64,000 nt of DNA from MFD09286-c1 sp963701015 (GCA_963701015.1 OY969556.1:4030001-4094000); one strand, 5' to 3'. Counted from the stretch's first letter, positions 25,451 through 35,614 are shown. Notes: generated by a model not told the origin, from the sequence alone. Numbers and translations: made by a program.

Positions 25451-25993
25451 TTATTTATTGATAAGTATTTCTGAATTCTCAACAAAATTCGATTCCTGGA
25501 TTCGTCTTAAACTTGAAGGGTGTATTTCTACCAGCAAAGATTGATTAATTGCATCGATTTGCAATAATGCTCTTTTCTTTCCTTTGTAAGTTACTAATGT
25601 ACCACAGAATCCGGTTAAAGCACCGCGATAGACTTCTACCATCTCCCCGTATTCAAATAAATCATAGCTAACTTCAAATTTCTCTGTAGATTTTAAAAGC
25701 ATTTTCAGGAATTCAATTTGATAGTCGGGTATTTTTGCCGGTTGAAATTCGAAGGATACAAAACCCGCAACACCGTCAATTGCTCTTACAATATGATATT
25801 TCTTATAGTTGGTGCGAACAAAAACATACGATCGGAATAAAGGCATTTCAACCATTTTTTTTCTGTCATGCCACTGGCGAAGGGTTTTTTGTAATGGCAA
25901 ATAGGCTTCAATGCCATGCTCACATAACCGGGCATAAGCAACCTTCTCACTTCGCGACCGCACATAAATTGCATACCAATGAAGTTGCAACAT
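25451..25993 (-). CDS. UpxY/NusG-like transcription antiterminator
   Basis: About 180 residues from MLQLHWYAIYVRSRSEKVAY. It has the NGN domain of NusG (LPLQKTLRQWHDRKKMVEMP, then LFRSYVFVRTNY) followed by a KOW-like segment (VYRGALTGFCGTLVTYKGKK). Bacteroides UpxY proteins are known to promote elongation through their own capsule operons. This one is the first gene of the minus-strand polysaccharide locus, exactly the expected place. I choose the start at 25993, since the upstream in-frame ATG (26053) lies beyond the predicted promoter and the sequence between is not NusG-like. Confidence 0.9.
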   Translation of the reverse strand: MLQLHWYAIYVRSRSEKVAYARLCEHGIEAYLPLQKTLRQWHDRKKMVEMPLFRSYVFVRTNYKKYHIVRAIDGVAGFVSFEFQPAKIPDYQIEFLKMLLKSTEKFEVSYDLFEYGEMVEVYRGALTGFCGTLVTYKGKKRALLQIDAINQSLLVEIHPSSLRRIQESNFVENSEILINK

Positions 25994-26013
25994 ATAACTA
26001 ATTTTGGGGATGG

Positions 26014-26045
26014 TAAATATAAGTAATAATGTGCTGATTTGCCAA
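26014..26045 (-). promoter_or_regulatory. Predicted promoter of the antiterminator and polysaccharide locus
   Basis: On the gene strand TTG is followed after 21 bases by TATATTTA, one mismatch from TAnnTTTG. It implies a leader of only about 15 bases before the ATG at 25993. Confidence 0.45.
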
Positions 26046-26145
26046 TGAAACAATGCGCCAATGATTAAGTAGTAATTGAATTAGGATATAGAAAATTCGC
26101 TTACTGTTATCATTTTAATTTACAATTAGTGCATTAGCAAATTGT

Positions 26146-27039
26146 TTAATTAACCATATCTTTTCTAATTTGGGCAACTATTGATTTTATTCCCTTCAGG
26201 TCGGTTTGATCTACAGTAAAATCGATTTTGTGTGCATTGATAAGTTTGTTAAGCGTATCAATACTTACATCACCTTTTTCGTAGTAAATTTCAAATTTGC
26301 TAAAAGTTTTGTCAAGTGCTTTTAACATCAATATATATTTTGTAATGTTAGGGTCGCTTTGGTAATTGCTTAAAAGTGAAATAAGTGTGCGCAATGAATA
26401 TTTTTGGAAAGCAATACGTTCAACTATTTCCTGGTTTGATACATTGTCGTCAGCAACTTTTGTAGCTATATAAAGCGCTTCAATCCATCCTCCCACTATA
26501 ATCATGGCTGATATAGCCTGACGGTCGTTTTCGTTTAGGAAATGACTTGCCGAAACATAAATGTCCATGGCATATTTTGAGAGCGAATCGCGATTGGAAA
26601 TATTTTTTTCCATTTTTTTAATGGCAATAGCAAACTGATTATCTGGAATACCAAGCTGTTGCGATAGCTTATGAATGACTGAAAAGTACAACAATGTTTT
26701 TTGATTCTGACCGAACATTTTGTTGTAACTCAGGTCAACGCCATAAATACCCATATTTAAAGCCGCTTTGGCACTGGTCTCGTAAAGATTTACATTTTCA
26801 ACCGGATTTAAAATGTCAGGATTATAAACTGCACCAGCTTTTTCGAATATCTTGTACATCTCGCTTGGAAGATACATTTGGTAAAAAATGCTTTTGGCTT
26901 TTCGTACGCTTTCAACAGTGGTTTTTGTAGAGTCGGTATCATAAATTGCTTTATTGTCAGACGATTCGTTATGGCACGATGTTGCAATTAACAAAATAGC
27001 CACTAACCCTATCAATAAAAATTCCTTTACACTGCTCAT
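26146..27039 (-). CDS. Predicted lipoprotein of unknown function
   Basis: About 297 residues with a lipoprotein signal: a charged start (MSSVKEF), the hydrophobic run LLIGLVAILLIATS and then Cys, followed by an acidic linker. The rest is mainly helical with no motif that I recognise. The start at 27039 is preferred, because a TATCTTTG box (27088-27095) overlaps the longer alternative start. It would be anchored in a membrane facing the periplasm. The gene lies directly upstream of the polysaccharide locus but need not belong to it. Confidence 0.75.
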   Translation of the reverse strand: MSSVKEFLLIGLVAILLIATSCHNESSDNKAIYDTDSTKTTVESVRKAKSIFYQMYLPSEMYKIFEKAGAVYNPDILNPVENVNLYETSAKAALNMGIYGVDLSYNKMFGQNQKTLLYFSVIHKLSQQLGIPDNQFAIAIKKMEKNISNRDSLSKYAMDIYVSASHFLNENDRQAISAMIIVGGWIEALYIATKVADDNVSNQEIVERIAFQKYSLRTLISLLSNYQSDPNITKYILMLKALDKTFSKFEIYYEKGDVSIDTLNKLINAHKIDFTVDQTDLKGIKSIVAQIRKDMVN

Positions 27040-27087
27040 AGTACGTTTATTTTGTGCCAATAAATATAGCAATTTCACATTGGAATT

Positions 27088-27095
27088 CAAAGATA
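27088..27095 (-). promoter_or_regulatory. Predicted -7 box of the lipoprotein gene
   Basis: TATCTTTG on the gene strand, a perfect TAnnTTTG match about 50 bases before the chosen start. Confidence 0.5.
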
Positions 27096-27367
27096 AAAAT
27101 CAATTGCTAGTTTTCATGGTAGGATGAATAATATTTTTTGGAGAAATGCGATTGATTTTTGGCCTTTAGGTTTTAGTGTTTACATTACGACTGATTTAAA
27201 CAACACAAATTGGATATTAATAGGTTTGAAGTTTATGATAACATAATAATTACAGAAAATCTGAAAAAAACATTATCTGAATTAACAAGTGTTGTATTAT
27301 TTAAGTATTATAGAATAATTATGAGAATCGGACTTTAAGGAATTTAGAAGGTAATAATAAATAGTTC

Positions 27368-27748
27368 TTAATTTGTAAGTACACTAAATATAAATGGAAC
27401 ATTTGAAAGTTTTTCGTAATCTTTACCGGTTTCTAAAGCGTCTTCATCTTCTTCATTATACACCCAGTTCACAGTCACTTCTATACCCTTGTCTAAAGGT
27501 TCCTGCAACATGCAAATTATTTCAAAAATGTTTTTTGACGAAGTTGAGTTGGCATATTCTAATTCGAAGGTTATTGTAGTTGATTTGTTTGGGTTTTTAA
27601 AATAATCTTTCAACCATTCCATTATTGGTACATAAAACGAAACTGCATTTTCAGGCAAGGACCGGCCAATAATTTGATATATTTCTTTATTCTTATCAAG
27701 AATAACTTTTGGTGTTAATTTTGTGGGCTCAATATATAACGGCTCCAT
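27368..27748 (-). CDS. SiaC-like regulatory phosphoprotein (DUF1987)
   Basis: 126 residues: MEPLYIEPTKLTPKVILDKN at the start, EIYQIIGRSLPENAVSFYVP, and the YANSTSSKNIFEII stretch that corresponds to the phosphorylated Thr/Ser loop of SiaC. In Pseudomonas SiaC is phosphorylated by SiaB and dephosphorylated by the PP2C phosphatase SiaA and controls a diguanylate cyclase. In Bacteroidota the family is common and less studied. Here it is a single gene with its own -7 box. Candidate phosphatases are encoded at 42316 and 51438. No SiaB-like kinase was seen in the window. Confidence 0.85.
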   Translation of the reverse strand: MEPLYIEPTKLTPKVILDKNKEIYQIIGRSLPENAVSFYVPIMEWLKDYFKNPNKSTTITFELEYANSTSSKNIFEIICMLQEPLDKGIEVTVNWVYNEEDEDALETGKDYEKLSNVPFIFSVLTN

Positions 27749-27771
27749 AATGTTAATTATTAATGGTTTGG

Positions 27772-27779
27772 CAAATATA
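27772..27779 (-). promoter_or_regulatory. Predicted -7 box of the SiaC-like gene
   Basis: TATATTTG on the gene strand, 23 bases before the start codon. Confidence 0.5.
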
Positions 27780-27850
27780 AGCTATATTATCTAATTTGAT
27801 TTAAAATTTAAATTATTAAAATAATCGGCAATAATAACAGATAAAAGATA

Positions 27851-29911
27851 TTAAAATTTACATATAGCCTGAATGCCAATTTGTGTTTTGCAATTTCCAT
27901 TTATTTGTGCAGGGCCAGTTCCTATACAATTCCTGTCGGAATAAAATATTTCACTGTATTTGGCAATAATTGTAAGTTTATATATAGGTCGCCAATTCAG
28001 GAGAAAACAAATTGCAGATCCTTTTCCACTATACGCCGGAACGCTATATGAATACTTTAAATCGCTTTCGATTGAATATATCCGGCAATTATAATTATCG
28101 GTATAAAAAGCTATATATTTTGCATTGATTGATAACTTGGTTTTATTGGGCTTCCACAGAATATCCTGAGAAAATAAGAATCCATTTTGAAATGGTGATT
28201 CTGCTTTTGCATAAGCCGATATTTCAATTCTGTTTCGAATTTCAAATGACTCAGAAATTTTATAATTTTCCTGGAAACGATAATGTTGCAGATTTGTGGT
28301 TACTGTAATTGGTGGATTTGGAGGAATTGAAGTTGTATCAATCATTTTGTTTATTATGGTATAACGAACTGAAAATGATAAATTCTCATTTTGATTATAA
28401 TTACAGGCAATGGAATAATTTGAACCTGAAGAAGGCTGACTAATCTGGTATTTCAGCCAGGGATATTTAAAGAAATCAGCATATGCATTAATCTTCCAAT
28501 TCGTTGAAGGTATATATTCTAAAGCATAATATAATCCATTTTCGTTGGTTGGCTGTCCGGTTTGACCAAATGCATTGGCGAAAGGTGACCAAAAAGCCGG
28601 CTGGTAATGTCGGTAAACAGCAGCTATGGATAATTCCGAAGCCAGTTGACTGGTTATCCCATTCATTGCAGCAACAGCATTTTTATCATTTTTAGCAACT
28701 TCACCAAAAGTTTCGAATATTTTTGATTTATATATATAATCTATGGATGTTATTGAAACAGCATTACCTGAAAATGCATATTTATTGTATAACTCATTTG
28801 TCTTCTCAACTTGAGCATCATAATGAATATTACAAAATGTTGCTCCAATTCGCAGTCTGCCAAAATAATAATTTATATTACTTCCAAAAACTCTTTCGCC
28901 TAATGATTTTTCATCTGCCACTTCACCTGGCAAGGCATGAACTCCTGAGTTTTGAAAAGTTGAAACAGATATAACTTTACCCGTGCTATCAATTGAAGTA
29001 ATATTAGCGTCAATTTTTTTATTACTGAAAAAAGTTGAAATATTTAAACCTATAACTTTTACAGTACTTGCAATGCCGCGCATAAACCCATTTTCGTTAT
29101 ACGAAGCAAAATGGTCGAAACCTTGCGAAAACTTATTTATATTAATTGTCATTGTTCCTCTTCCAGGAGCAAATCCATTCCAAAATACAAGACCCTGGCC
29201 GAATTTTACGTTATAATCGCCAATAATTATATTCTTAATATATTTTTTTGAACGATATTGTAAATACCCCGATGCAAAATCGAAAGTTTTATTATTGCTA
29301 AACCAAATTTCACCCTGATCTTTTTCAGTGGTCAAACCTGCCTGAATATTTGAATTATATTCAAGTTGGTACTTGGTCATAACTTTATATGAATTACCCA
29401 AATAGTATGAATTTGGACTTTTTGCCTTAATAGAATCCGAAACATTTCTATACCCATTTTGAAGTTCAATTATACGTGATGTGCCTGCCATAAACATTTG
29501 ATTTAAGCCTTTATGAACATTTCCCAGATTTAAATTTTCATTATCAACTGTTATATAAGGTAAAATTTCCTCGATTGTTTCAACAGGCAAACCGTCAACA
29601 CCATTTAGTTCAAATACTGACAGAAATGAACCATGTTTTTCTTTATATTCTATTATATTATTTATCTGAAATGGAGTCAGCATTCCGAGTTTTTCAAAAT
29701 CATCCGCAACTGCTTTATTTAAGTCAATTGGATGGTTATGCAAGTATTCAAGTGATTCAATAAAACTACTGGCATCAATAGAATTCTCAGCATTTTCGGC
29801 TGCATTTTCAATTGTTTCATCTTTATATTTTGAATTATCCTGTGCTTTTAAATTGTTTTTAATAATAAACAATATTGAAATGAGGATTATATATTGTTTA
29901 ATCGGGATCAT
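27851..29911 (-). CDS. Helix-hairpin-helix domain protein, probable outer-membrane barrel
   Basis: 686 residues with a signal peptide (IILISILFIIKNNLKAQ). An N-terminal helix-hairpin-helix region resembling ComEA follows (HPIDLNKAVADDFEKLGMLT, then FELNGVDGLPVETIEEI). The long remainder alternates in beta-strand fashion with many aromatic ends and finishes on a terminal Phe, as in outer-membrane barrels. Similar two-part proteins are common in Bacteroidota, with unknown role. The gene starts only five bases after the stop of the 29917-30741 gene, so both are probably one operon. Confidence 0.75.
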   Translation of the reverse strand: MIPIKQYIILISILFIIKNNLKAQDNSKYKDETIENAAENAENSIDASSFIESLEYLHNHPIDLNKAVADDFEKLGMLTPFQINNIIEYKEKHGSFLSVFELNGVDGLPVETIEEILPYITVDNENLNLGNVHKGLNQMFMAGTSRIIELQNGYRNVSDSIKAKSPNSYYLGNSYKVMTKYQLEYNSNIQAGLTTEKDQGEIWFSNNKTFDFASGYLQYRSKKYIKNIIIGDYNVKFGQGLVFWNGFAPGRGTMTININKFSQGFDHFASYNENGFMRGIASTVKVIGLNISTFFSNKKIDANITSIDSTGKVISVSTFQNSGVHALPGEVADEKSLGERVFGSNINYYFGRLRIGATFCNIHYDAQVEKTNELYNKYAFSGNAVSITSIDYIYKSKIFETFGEVAKNDKNAVAAMNGITSQLASELSIAAVYRHYQPAFWSPFANAFGQTGQPTNENGLYYALEYIPSTNWKINAYADFFKYPWLKYQISQPSSGSNYSIACNYNQNENLSFSVRYTIINKMIDTTSIPPNPPITVTTNLQHYRFQENYKISESFEIRNRIEISAYAKAESPFQNGFLFSQDILWKPNKTKLSINAKYIAFYTDNYNCRIYSIESDLKYSYSVPAYSGKGSAICFLLNWRPIYKLTIIAKYSEIFYSDRNCIGTGPAQINGNCKTQIGIQAICKF

Positions 29912-29916
29912 ATATA

Positions 29917-30741
29917 TTAGAATGAAACCAACAAGTCAAATGAAGGCGTAGTACCAAGTTCAGGATGATTGGCAAAACCAAAACCTGCAATATATTTTTT
30001 CCAATGATACCCAATCCCGAAACTATATGGAATTGTTCCGGTTGATATACCAATTCTTAATGCCAATGAATTTATGGGATTATATTCAATTCCAATTTTT
30101 ATAAATGGTTTTTGAATATAATTATATTCTGCTTCGGCCATTATGCAAATTTCTGACTTAATTGTATAAGCTCCCCCAAATTGCACAATCGAAGGAAGTG
30201 AGACTTCTGTATTTGTATTTTCTTTTTTAAGAATTGGATTAAAGACATGAAACCCTATTTTTATATTTTCAGTAAGTAATGAAATAATTCCTGCTTCAAA
30301 AGTTATCCGTTTATCCTGATGAGTAGAATTTGCTATAGTTGAACTGAAATAATCGAGTTGTACGCCTGCCATGATATTCTTTCCAAGCTTGCTCGAAAAT
30401 GCCATTCCAAGTTTCATTTCGTGGTATAACGAATATCCGAAATAATTCATTTGCAAACCCATAGTTCCAGGTTTTATAGGACATGCAAATGCAAGCGAAC
30501 TTAGGCTCAATTCTTTCATTAAAAACCTTTGTTCATGATATAAGCCTAAATTATCTGTACTTAATTGGGCTAGTCCTGCCTGATTATGAGAAACCGACCA
30601 GACATCAGAATTTGTTACACCACAACCCGATAATGACATAGAACGGCTTCCAACATAATAATCGTTAAAAGCATAAATTGTAAAATTCTCAAAAATGATT
30701 AATAAAATGCAAACTGCATTTTTTAAAAATTGAATTCCCAT
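29917..30741 (-). CDS. PorV/PorQ-like outer-membrane beta-barrel protein
   Basis: 274 residues with a hydrophobic N-terminal signal and the segment YYVGSRSMSLSGCGVTNSDV followed by SVSHNQAGLAQL. This resembles the N-terminal hatch of PorV/PorQ/FadL-type barrels (GARxxALGGAxxAxxDD...NPAGL). The rest is predicted beta strands ending SFDLLVSF. In Bacteroidota such barrels serve type IX secretion as shuttle proteins, or other transport. The subtype is uncertain. It is coupled with the helix-hairpin-helix protein gene downstream. Confidence 0.65.
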   Translation of the reverse strand: MGIQFLKNAVCILLIIFENFTIYAFNDYYVGSRSMSLSGCGVTNSDVWSVSHNQAGLAQLSTDNLGLYHEQRFLMKELSLSSLAFACPIKPGTMGLQMNYFGYSLYHEMKLGMAFSSKLGKNIMAGVQLDYFSSTIANSTHQDKRITFEAGIISLLTENIKIGFHVFNPILKKENTNTEVSLPSIVQFGGAYTIKSEICIMAEAEYNYIQKPFIKIGIEYNPINSLALRIGISTGTIPYSFGIGYHWKKYIAGFGFANHPELGTTPSFDLLVSF

Positions 30742-30904
30742 TCGTTATAAAATTGTAACGAAACTCCTCAGAATCCTTATATTTATAGGATATTACACAA
30801 AACGGACAGCACTGTTTCGAATCATTCAATATAAAAATATAAAATGAAAATTAATTTTCCAAAAAAATATTTATGATAATTAATTGAATTGGATTTTGGT
30901 AAAA

Positions 30905-30934
30905 ACAAAAAATCCGACTTTTTGCCGGACTTTC
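30905..30934 (-). terminator. Probable intrinsic terminator of the FG-GAP gene
   Basis: On the gene strand AAAGTCCG and CGGATTTTTT pair across a short A-rich loop and run into a T-tract. It lies about 20 bases after the stop at 30955. Confidence 0.65.
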
Positions 30935-30954
30935 AGTGCTTTATTCTTGGGCTC

Positions 30955-33900
30955 TTATTCTTTTACAAATTTAAAAATATGAGCGTTATCCTTATCATTG
31001 TAGTGAAGTATGTATATGCCGGTCTGTAGTAACCGGATATTTATATTTTCTTGCGCATTATTAATTTGTTCCGATAAAATATTTCTTCCATTTAAATCAG
31101 TAATAATTATTGTTGCCTGATTATCTGATTTGCGTGAAAAAGTAAGATAATCTTTTGCAGGATTAGGGAATATGCTGATTTCTGATAGTTTAGATTGATC
31201 AACACTCACAATACTTGAATTAAATGATTGTTCAGTTGCCCAATTCCCACCAGCATAGCAATTGTCAATGGCTTGTACGCTCCAGTAATAATTACCTTTC
31301 GGAAGATTGTTGACAATATAGCTATTATTTTGTCCAACATTTCCCAAAGCTACAATTCGCCTAAACCCATTAACCGGGTCTGACATAGGATTGATAATAT
31401 CAGCACCTCCCGGAGTTGTTCCAATTCTAATATTATAACTTAATCCATTGGAAGGAGTTTCATTATCAGTAGACTTGTTCCATTGGAAATTAACGGTATT
31501 ATTGTTATATGAGGCCACAAGACTTGATGGTGCTGTTGGAACAGTATTCGAAATCCTCGGTGCATTATTTTTATATAATTTCGAAGCCAAGTTTAGAACA
31601 TCATCTCCTGAAATAAATAAATCTGTTTTTCCATCTTTATCGAAATCGGCAACAGCGGCAGAGCAATTAAATACTTGTGTTAATGAATCGATACTTCTGC
31701 CAATTTCCTGAAATGTCCCATCCTGGTTGTTTTCGAAATATCTCGAAAAGCCATTGCCAACTAAAAGAATATCCTGATAACCATCATTATTAATATCGGC
31801 CCATAAAGCAGAGCCAGAAATAATGCCAGGCAGTGGAACATTGGTTTGTTCTGTAAATGTACCATCGCCATTATTTTCCCATATTTGAGAAATAATTGCA
31901 TTTTCACTTAATCCGGAAAGTAAAATATCTAAATTACCATCGTTGTTATAATCACCCCATGCTACTGAACTATAACCTACACCTGGTAAATTAATATTTA
32001 CTTGCGAAAAAGTACCATCGCCATTGTTTTTATACAAATATGAAACAGCGCTATCATCAGTGGTGAAACCAGTTAGCAGAATATCGGGATATCCGTCGTT
32101 ATTGAAATCGCCCCAAGCAACGGAACTGTAATAAACCCCGGTTAAATTAGCACTGGTATTTTCGCTAAATGTGCCGTCGCCATTATTCTGGTATAATTTT
32201 GAAATTGCAGCGGAACCGTTCCATCCGGTAAGTAAAATATCCTGATGCCCATCGTTATTGTAATCGCTCCAGGCAACTGATCCTTTTGATACATTTGCCA
32301 AAACAATATTTTTTTGCTCGGTAAAAGTACCATTGCCATTATTTTTGTAAACTTTTGATGTTTGCAGCCTAGTGGTAGTTGCAGAAGTTGAACTTCCGGT
32401 AACTAATATATCTGCTAAATTATCATTGTTAAAATCACCCCAGGCTACGGAACTATTGCTATAACCAATGGTATCAATATTTGTTCCACTAAATGTGCCA
32501 TCGCCATTATTTTTGTACAACTTGAATACATTTCCGCCACTGGATTTACCAGTAATCAATAAATCTAAATTCCCGTCATTATTATAATCGGCCCAGGCAA
32601 CCGAACCTAATTTAACCCCCACAAATAAATTGGGCTGTTCTTTAAAAATATTTTCGGCTTGAAAAGTTGTATCGTTTTTGTAACCCAAACTTAAGTTATA
32701 ATGAACACCAGTGCCGTTATTGTAATATTCTAAAACATAAACTGTATAATTAAAGCCATCTTTTAAACTATCAATAAGTACCCTGGAATTTTTTCCTTTA
32801 TAGGCACAATACCAACCCGAAGTGTCCATAAGTTCTGTACCAGTTTTGTCATAGCCCTTTGCTGGCTTGAAAATAGAATCGGCTTTGTAATTCTGCAAAT
32901 TTGTTGGGTAATAAATACTATCGCGTCTTGCCCCTTCAGCAATAAATACGATACAGGAATCACCATTTCCTCTTGTCCAATTTAATAAAGCACTATGAAC
33001 CGATAAGCTTTTATAAGTTATATTAGAAGCCTGAACTGCCGAAATAGTAAATGATCCTTCAGTTGCCCATGCACCACCCATAAAACCATTGTCAATTGCC
33101 TGTACACTCCAGTAATATTTCCCGGCTGAAAGACTGTTTATGGAATAGCTGTTTGTATTAATTTTACCTGCAGCTACAATTCTTCTGAATCCTGTTTTAG
33201 CATCAGCCATTGGGCTTAATATATCAATTCCTCCGGGAGTTGTTCCAATGCGTATATTATAACTTAATCCGTTTTGAGGTGTTTCATTATCAGTCGTTTT
33301 GTTCCATGAAAATGATACAATATCTCTGTTTGTACTTGTCTGTAAGTTTGTTGGCGCTATAGGTGGAGTATTTATAGTGTCCCTGGGCTTTGCTTTAAAT
33401 ATTCTTGTTTTATAAACCGAATCTTTGTTATTGTAACCTGATAAGAAAATATCTAAAATTCCATTATTGTTGTAATCGCCCCAAACGCCAGTTCCATATT
33501 CCACCCCAGGCAAAGTGTCGGCAATAGTGAAAGTTCCATCGCCATTATTTTTATATATCTCTGACATTCTGTTGTCACCTTTATAAGTTCTGCCAGTTAA
33601 TAATATGTCAGTTTTGCCATCGTTATTAAAATCACCCCAGGCTGCTGAACCATGAGCTACTCCCGGCAAAACAATTCCTGTTTGTTCAGTGAATGTACCA
33701 TTTCCATTATTTCTATAAACTTTCGATATAATATTTGGCGCAGCATAGCCGGTTAAAAGAATATCCAAATAACCATCATTGTCATAATCACCCCAGGCAA
33801 CTGAACTGTATTCAACGCCTGGAAGAACTATACTGGTCTGTTCTGTAAAATTGCCATTGCCGTTATTCTTATAAATTTTTGTAACAGACCTTGTACTATC

Positions 33901-34578
33901 ATAACCTGTTAATAAAATATCGGAAAATCCATCATTATTGTAATCGCCCCAGGCAACTGAACCAAAATCAACTCCATCAAGTACAATATTAAATTGTTCG
34001 GTGAAATTGTTGTTGCCATTGTTTCTGTAAATTTTTGAAATATATCTTCCTTTGGCAGTATAACCGGTAATTAAAATATCCTGACGGCCATCATTATTAT
34101 AATCACACCATGAAGCAGTTGCTTGCGTAACGCCTTTTAAAAATATTTTATGCTGCCTGTTAAAAGTATTATTGCCAACATTCTTGTACACTCTTGCAAC
34201 ATAACCTGAATCGGAACTACCAACTGTAAGTATATCTAATCGTCCGTCGTTATTATAATCACCCCAGGTAACAGCACCATTGGTGACGAATAACAGTGTG
34301 TCCTCAATGTTTGTTTGATTCTGCAAAAAACCAAAAGTATCGCGCTTGTAAACTTCCGTTAAATTACCATCGTTGTATCCCGTAATAATAAAGCCTAAAT
34401 ATCCACTGTTTGAGTAATCGCCCCATTGAAAACTGGTATGATTTACTTCAGTTAGAGTATCAGCATAATATAAAGGTGTATAAAGTGATTGGGCTTTTGA
34501 ATTATTGAAAAAACTTAATGAAAGAACCAGAATTGTAAGAATACAAGTCAGTAACTTTTTAAAATTTGGTTTAACCAT
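30955..34578 (-). CDS. Secreted FG-GAP/VCBS repeat protein with type IX sorting domain
   Basis: 1207 residues. It has a signal peptide (LLTCILTILVLSLSFFNNSKA) and two blocks of FG-GAP repeats with the recurring cores AWGDYNNDG and ILLTGY plus KNNGNGTFTEQ (about seven repeats in each block). Each block is followed by a fibronectin-like domain (FSWNKTTDNETPQNGLSYNI and its near copy). The protein ends with a C-terminal Por secretion domain (ISIFPNPAKDYLTF to KFVKE). The repeats carry DxNxDG-type calcium-binding loops. The C-terminal domain directs export by the type IX system and surface attachment. It is likely a large surface adhesin-like or enzyme-scaffolding protein. The repeats resemble integrin-alpha propeller blades. 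Confidence 0.92.
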   Translation of the reverse strand: MVKPNFKKLLTCILTILVLSLSFFNNSKAQSLYTPLYYADTLTEVNHTSFQWGDYSNSGYLGFIITGYNDGNLTEVYKRDTFGFLQNQTNIEDTLLFVTNGAVTWGDYNNDGRLDILTVGSSDSGYVARVYKNVGNNTFNRQHKIFLKGVTQATASWCDYNNDGRQDILITGYTAKGRYISKIYRNNGNNNFTEQFNIVLDGVDFGSVAWGDYNNDGFSDILLTGYDSTRSVTKIYKNNGNGNFTEQTSIVLPGVEYSSVAWGDYDNDGYLDILLTGYAAPNIISKVYRNNGNGTFTEQTGIVLPGVAHGSAAWGDFNNDGKTDILLTGRTYKGDNRMSEIYKNNGDGTFTIADTLPGVEYGTGVWGDYNNNGILDIFLSGYNNKDSVYKTRIFKAKPRDTINTPPIAPTNLQTSTNRDIVSFSWNKTTDNETPQNGLSYNIRIGTTPGGIDILSPMADAKTGFRRIVAAGKINTNSYSINSLSAGKYYWSVQAIDNGFMGGAWATEGSFTISAVQASNITYKSLSVHSALLNWTRGNGDSCIVFIAEGARRDSIYYPTNLQNYKADSIFKPAKGYDKTGTELMDTSGWYCAYKGKNSRVLIDSLKDGFNYTVYVLEYYNNGTGVHYNLSLGYKNDTTFQAENIFKEQPNLFVGVKLGSVAWADYNNDGNLDLLITGKSSGGNVFKLYKNNGDGTFSGTNIDTIGYSNSSVAWGDFNNDNLADILVTGSSTSATTTRLQTSKVYKNNGNGTFTEQKNIVLANVSKGSVAWSDYNNDGHQDILLTGWNGSAAISKLYQNNGDGTFSENTSANLTGVYYSSVAWGDFNNDGYPDILLTGFTTDDSAVSYLYKNNGDGTFSQVNINLPGVGYSSVAWGDYNNDGNLDILLSGLSENAIISQIWENNGDGTFTEQTNVPLPGIISGSALWADINNDGYQDILLVGNGFSRYFENNQDGTFQEIGRSIDSLTQVFNCSAAVADFDKDGKTDLFISGDDVLNLASKLYKNNAPRISNTVPTAPSSLVASYNNNTVNFQWNKSTDNETPSNGLSYNIRIGTTPGGADIINPMSDPVNGFRRIVALGNVGQNNSYIVNNLPKGNYYWSVQAIDNCYAGGNWATEQSFNSSIVSVDQSKLSEISIFPNPAKDYLTFSRKSDNQATIIITDLNGRNILSEQINNAQENINIRLLQTGIYILHYNDKDNAHIFKFVKE

Positions 34579-34879
34579 AAATCAATCAATTTTAACATAT
34601 AACTTATAATTCCCTTAATTAGTATGAACGCTTGAACCAATAAGGTATTTTAACTAAAATTCACAATAGTAATTCGCTAATTTTAGAATAAAAGTGTGGC
34701 AAAGTTATCAAAAGACACGAGCAAATAGGCAGGTAATTTTATTTTTTAACAGAAAATGATTGTAAGTAAATGGTTTTATGAATTAAATTGGGCTATCAGG
34801 TTATTATGAAGATGTAGTTTATTTTTATATCATAAGCAATTTAAATTTATTTTTTGTAAAATTTCAAAGCGTATATTTT
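34579..34879. other. Intergenic region with one promoter-like box
   Basis: Spacer upstream of the FG-GAP gene and downstream of lptB. Apart from the -7 box at 34699-34706 and a TAATTCGCTAATTTTAG segment that echoes the heptamer-leader core, I see nothing. Confidence 0.5.
34699..34706 (-). promoter_or_regulatory. Predicted -7 box of the FG-GAP gene
   Basis: TAACTTTG on the gene strand, about 120 bases before the start codon. Confidence 0.4.
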
Positions 34880-35614
34880 CTATTGTTCGTAGTTTCTTAA
34901 TTCAAAATTTTTGCCCAGGTACAGTTTTCTTACTTGTTCGTCTTCGGCTAATTCACGTGCTGTACCGTATTTCAAAATATCTCCTTCGTAAAGTAAATAG
35001 GCGCGGTCAGTAATAGATAGTGTTTCATGTACATTGTGATCGGTGATTAAAACGCCAATATTTTTAGTTTTGAGTTTTTTTACTATTTCCTGAATATCTT
35101 CAACCGCAATAGGATCGACTCCCGCAAAAGGTTCGTCGAGTAAAATAAATTTTGGGTCAATAGCCAAAGCCCTTGCAATTTCAGTTCTTCGGCGTTCACC
35201 CCCAGAGAGCTGTATGCCCAAACTTTTTCGAATTTTTTGCAGACCAAATTCATTCAACAAGGTTTCAACTTTTGCCCTTTGTTCTTCCTTCGGAAGTTCA
35301 GTCATTTCAAGCACTGCATGAATATTGTCTTCTACACTCAATTGGCGGAATACTGAAGCCTCCTGGGCCAGGTAACCAATTCCTTTTTGAGCCCTTCGGT
35401 ACATTGGTTCTTTGGTTATATTTTCGTCATTTAAAAATATTTTGCCTTCATTAGGAACAATAAGCCCAACAATCATATAAAATGAAGTTGTTTTTCCAGC
35501 ACCATTTGGGCCAAGCAAACCAACTATTTCACCTTGTTCAACATGAAATGAAACGCCCTTTACAACAGTACGGTTCTTGTATTTTTTGACTAAATGTTCT
35601 GTTCGAAGTATCAT
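34880..35614 (-). CDS. lptB: LPS export ABC transporter ATPase LptB
   Basis: 244 residues with the Walker A motif GPNGAGKTT (about 35-43), a Q-loop, signature LSGGE, Walker B FILLDEPFAGVDP and switch histidine in TDHNVHETL. The sequence EARGIGYLAQE-like segment (KGIGYLAQEASVFRQLSVED) is typical of LptB. It powers extraction of LPS from the inner membrane with LptF and LptG. It follows tatC by 28 bases, a linkage that I have seen in other Bacteroidota. Length and motifs are standard. Confidence 0.95.
   Translation of the reverse strand: MILRTEHLVKKYKNRTVVKGVSFHVEQGEIVGLLGPNGAGKTTSFYMIVGLIVPNEGKIFLNDENITKEPMYRRAQKGIGYLAQEASVFRQLSVEDNIHAVLEMTELPKEEQRAKVETLLNEFGLQKIRKSLGIQLSGGERRRTEIARALAIDPKFILLDEPFAGVDPIAVEDIQEIVKKLKTKNIGVLITDHNVHETLSITDRAYLLYEGDILKYGTARELAEDEQVRKLYLGKNFELRNYEQ

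Noticed and set aside
27091..27367. Possible short coding stretch upstream of the lipoprotein gene
   Set aside because: A roughly 40-codon frame exists near 27210-27338 but lacks an ATG start and any recognisable feature.
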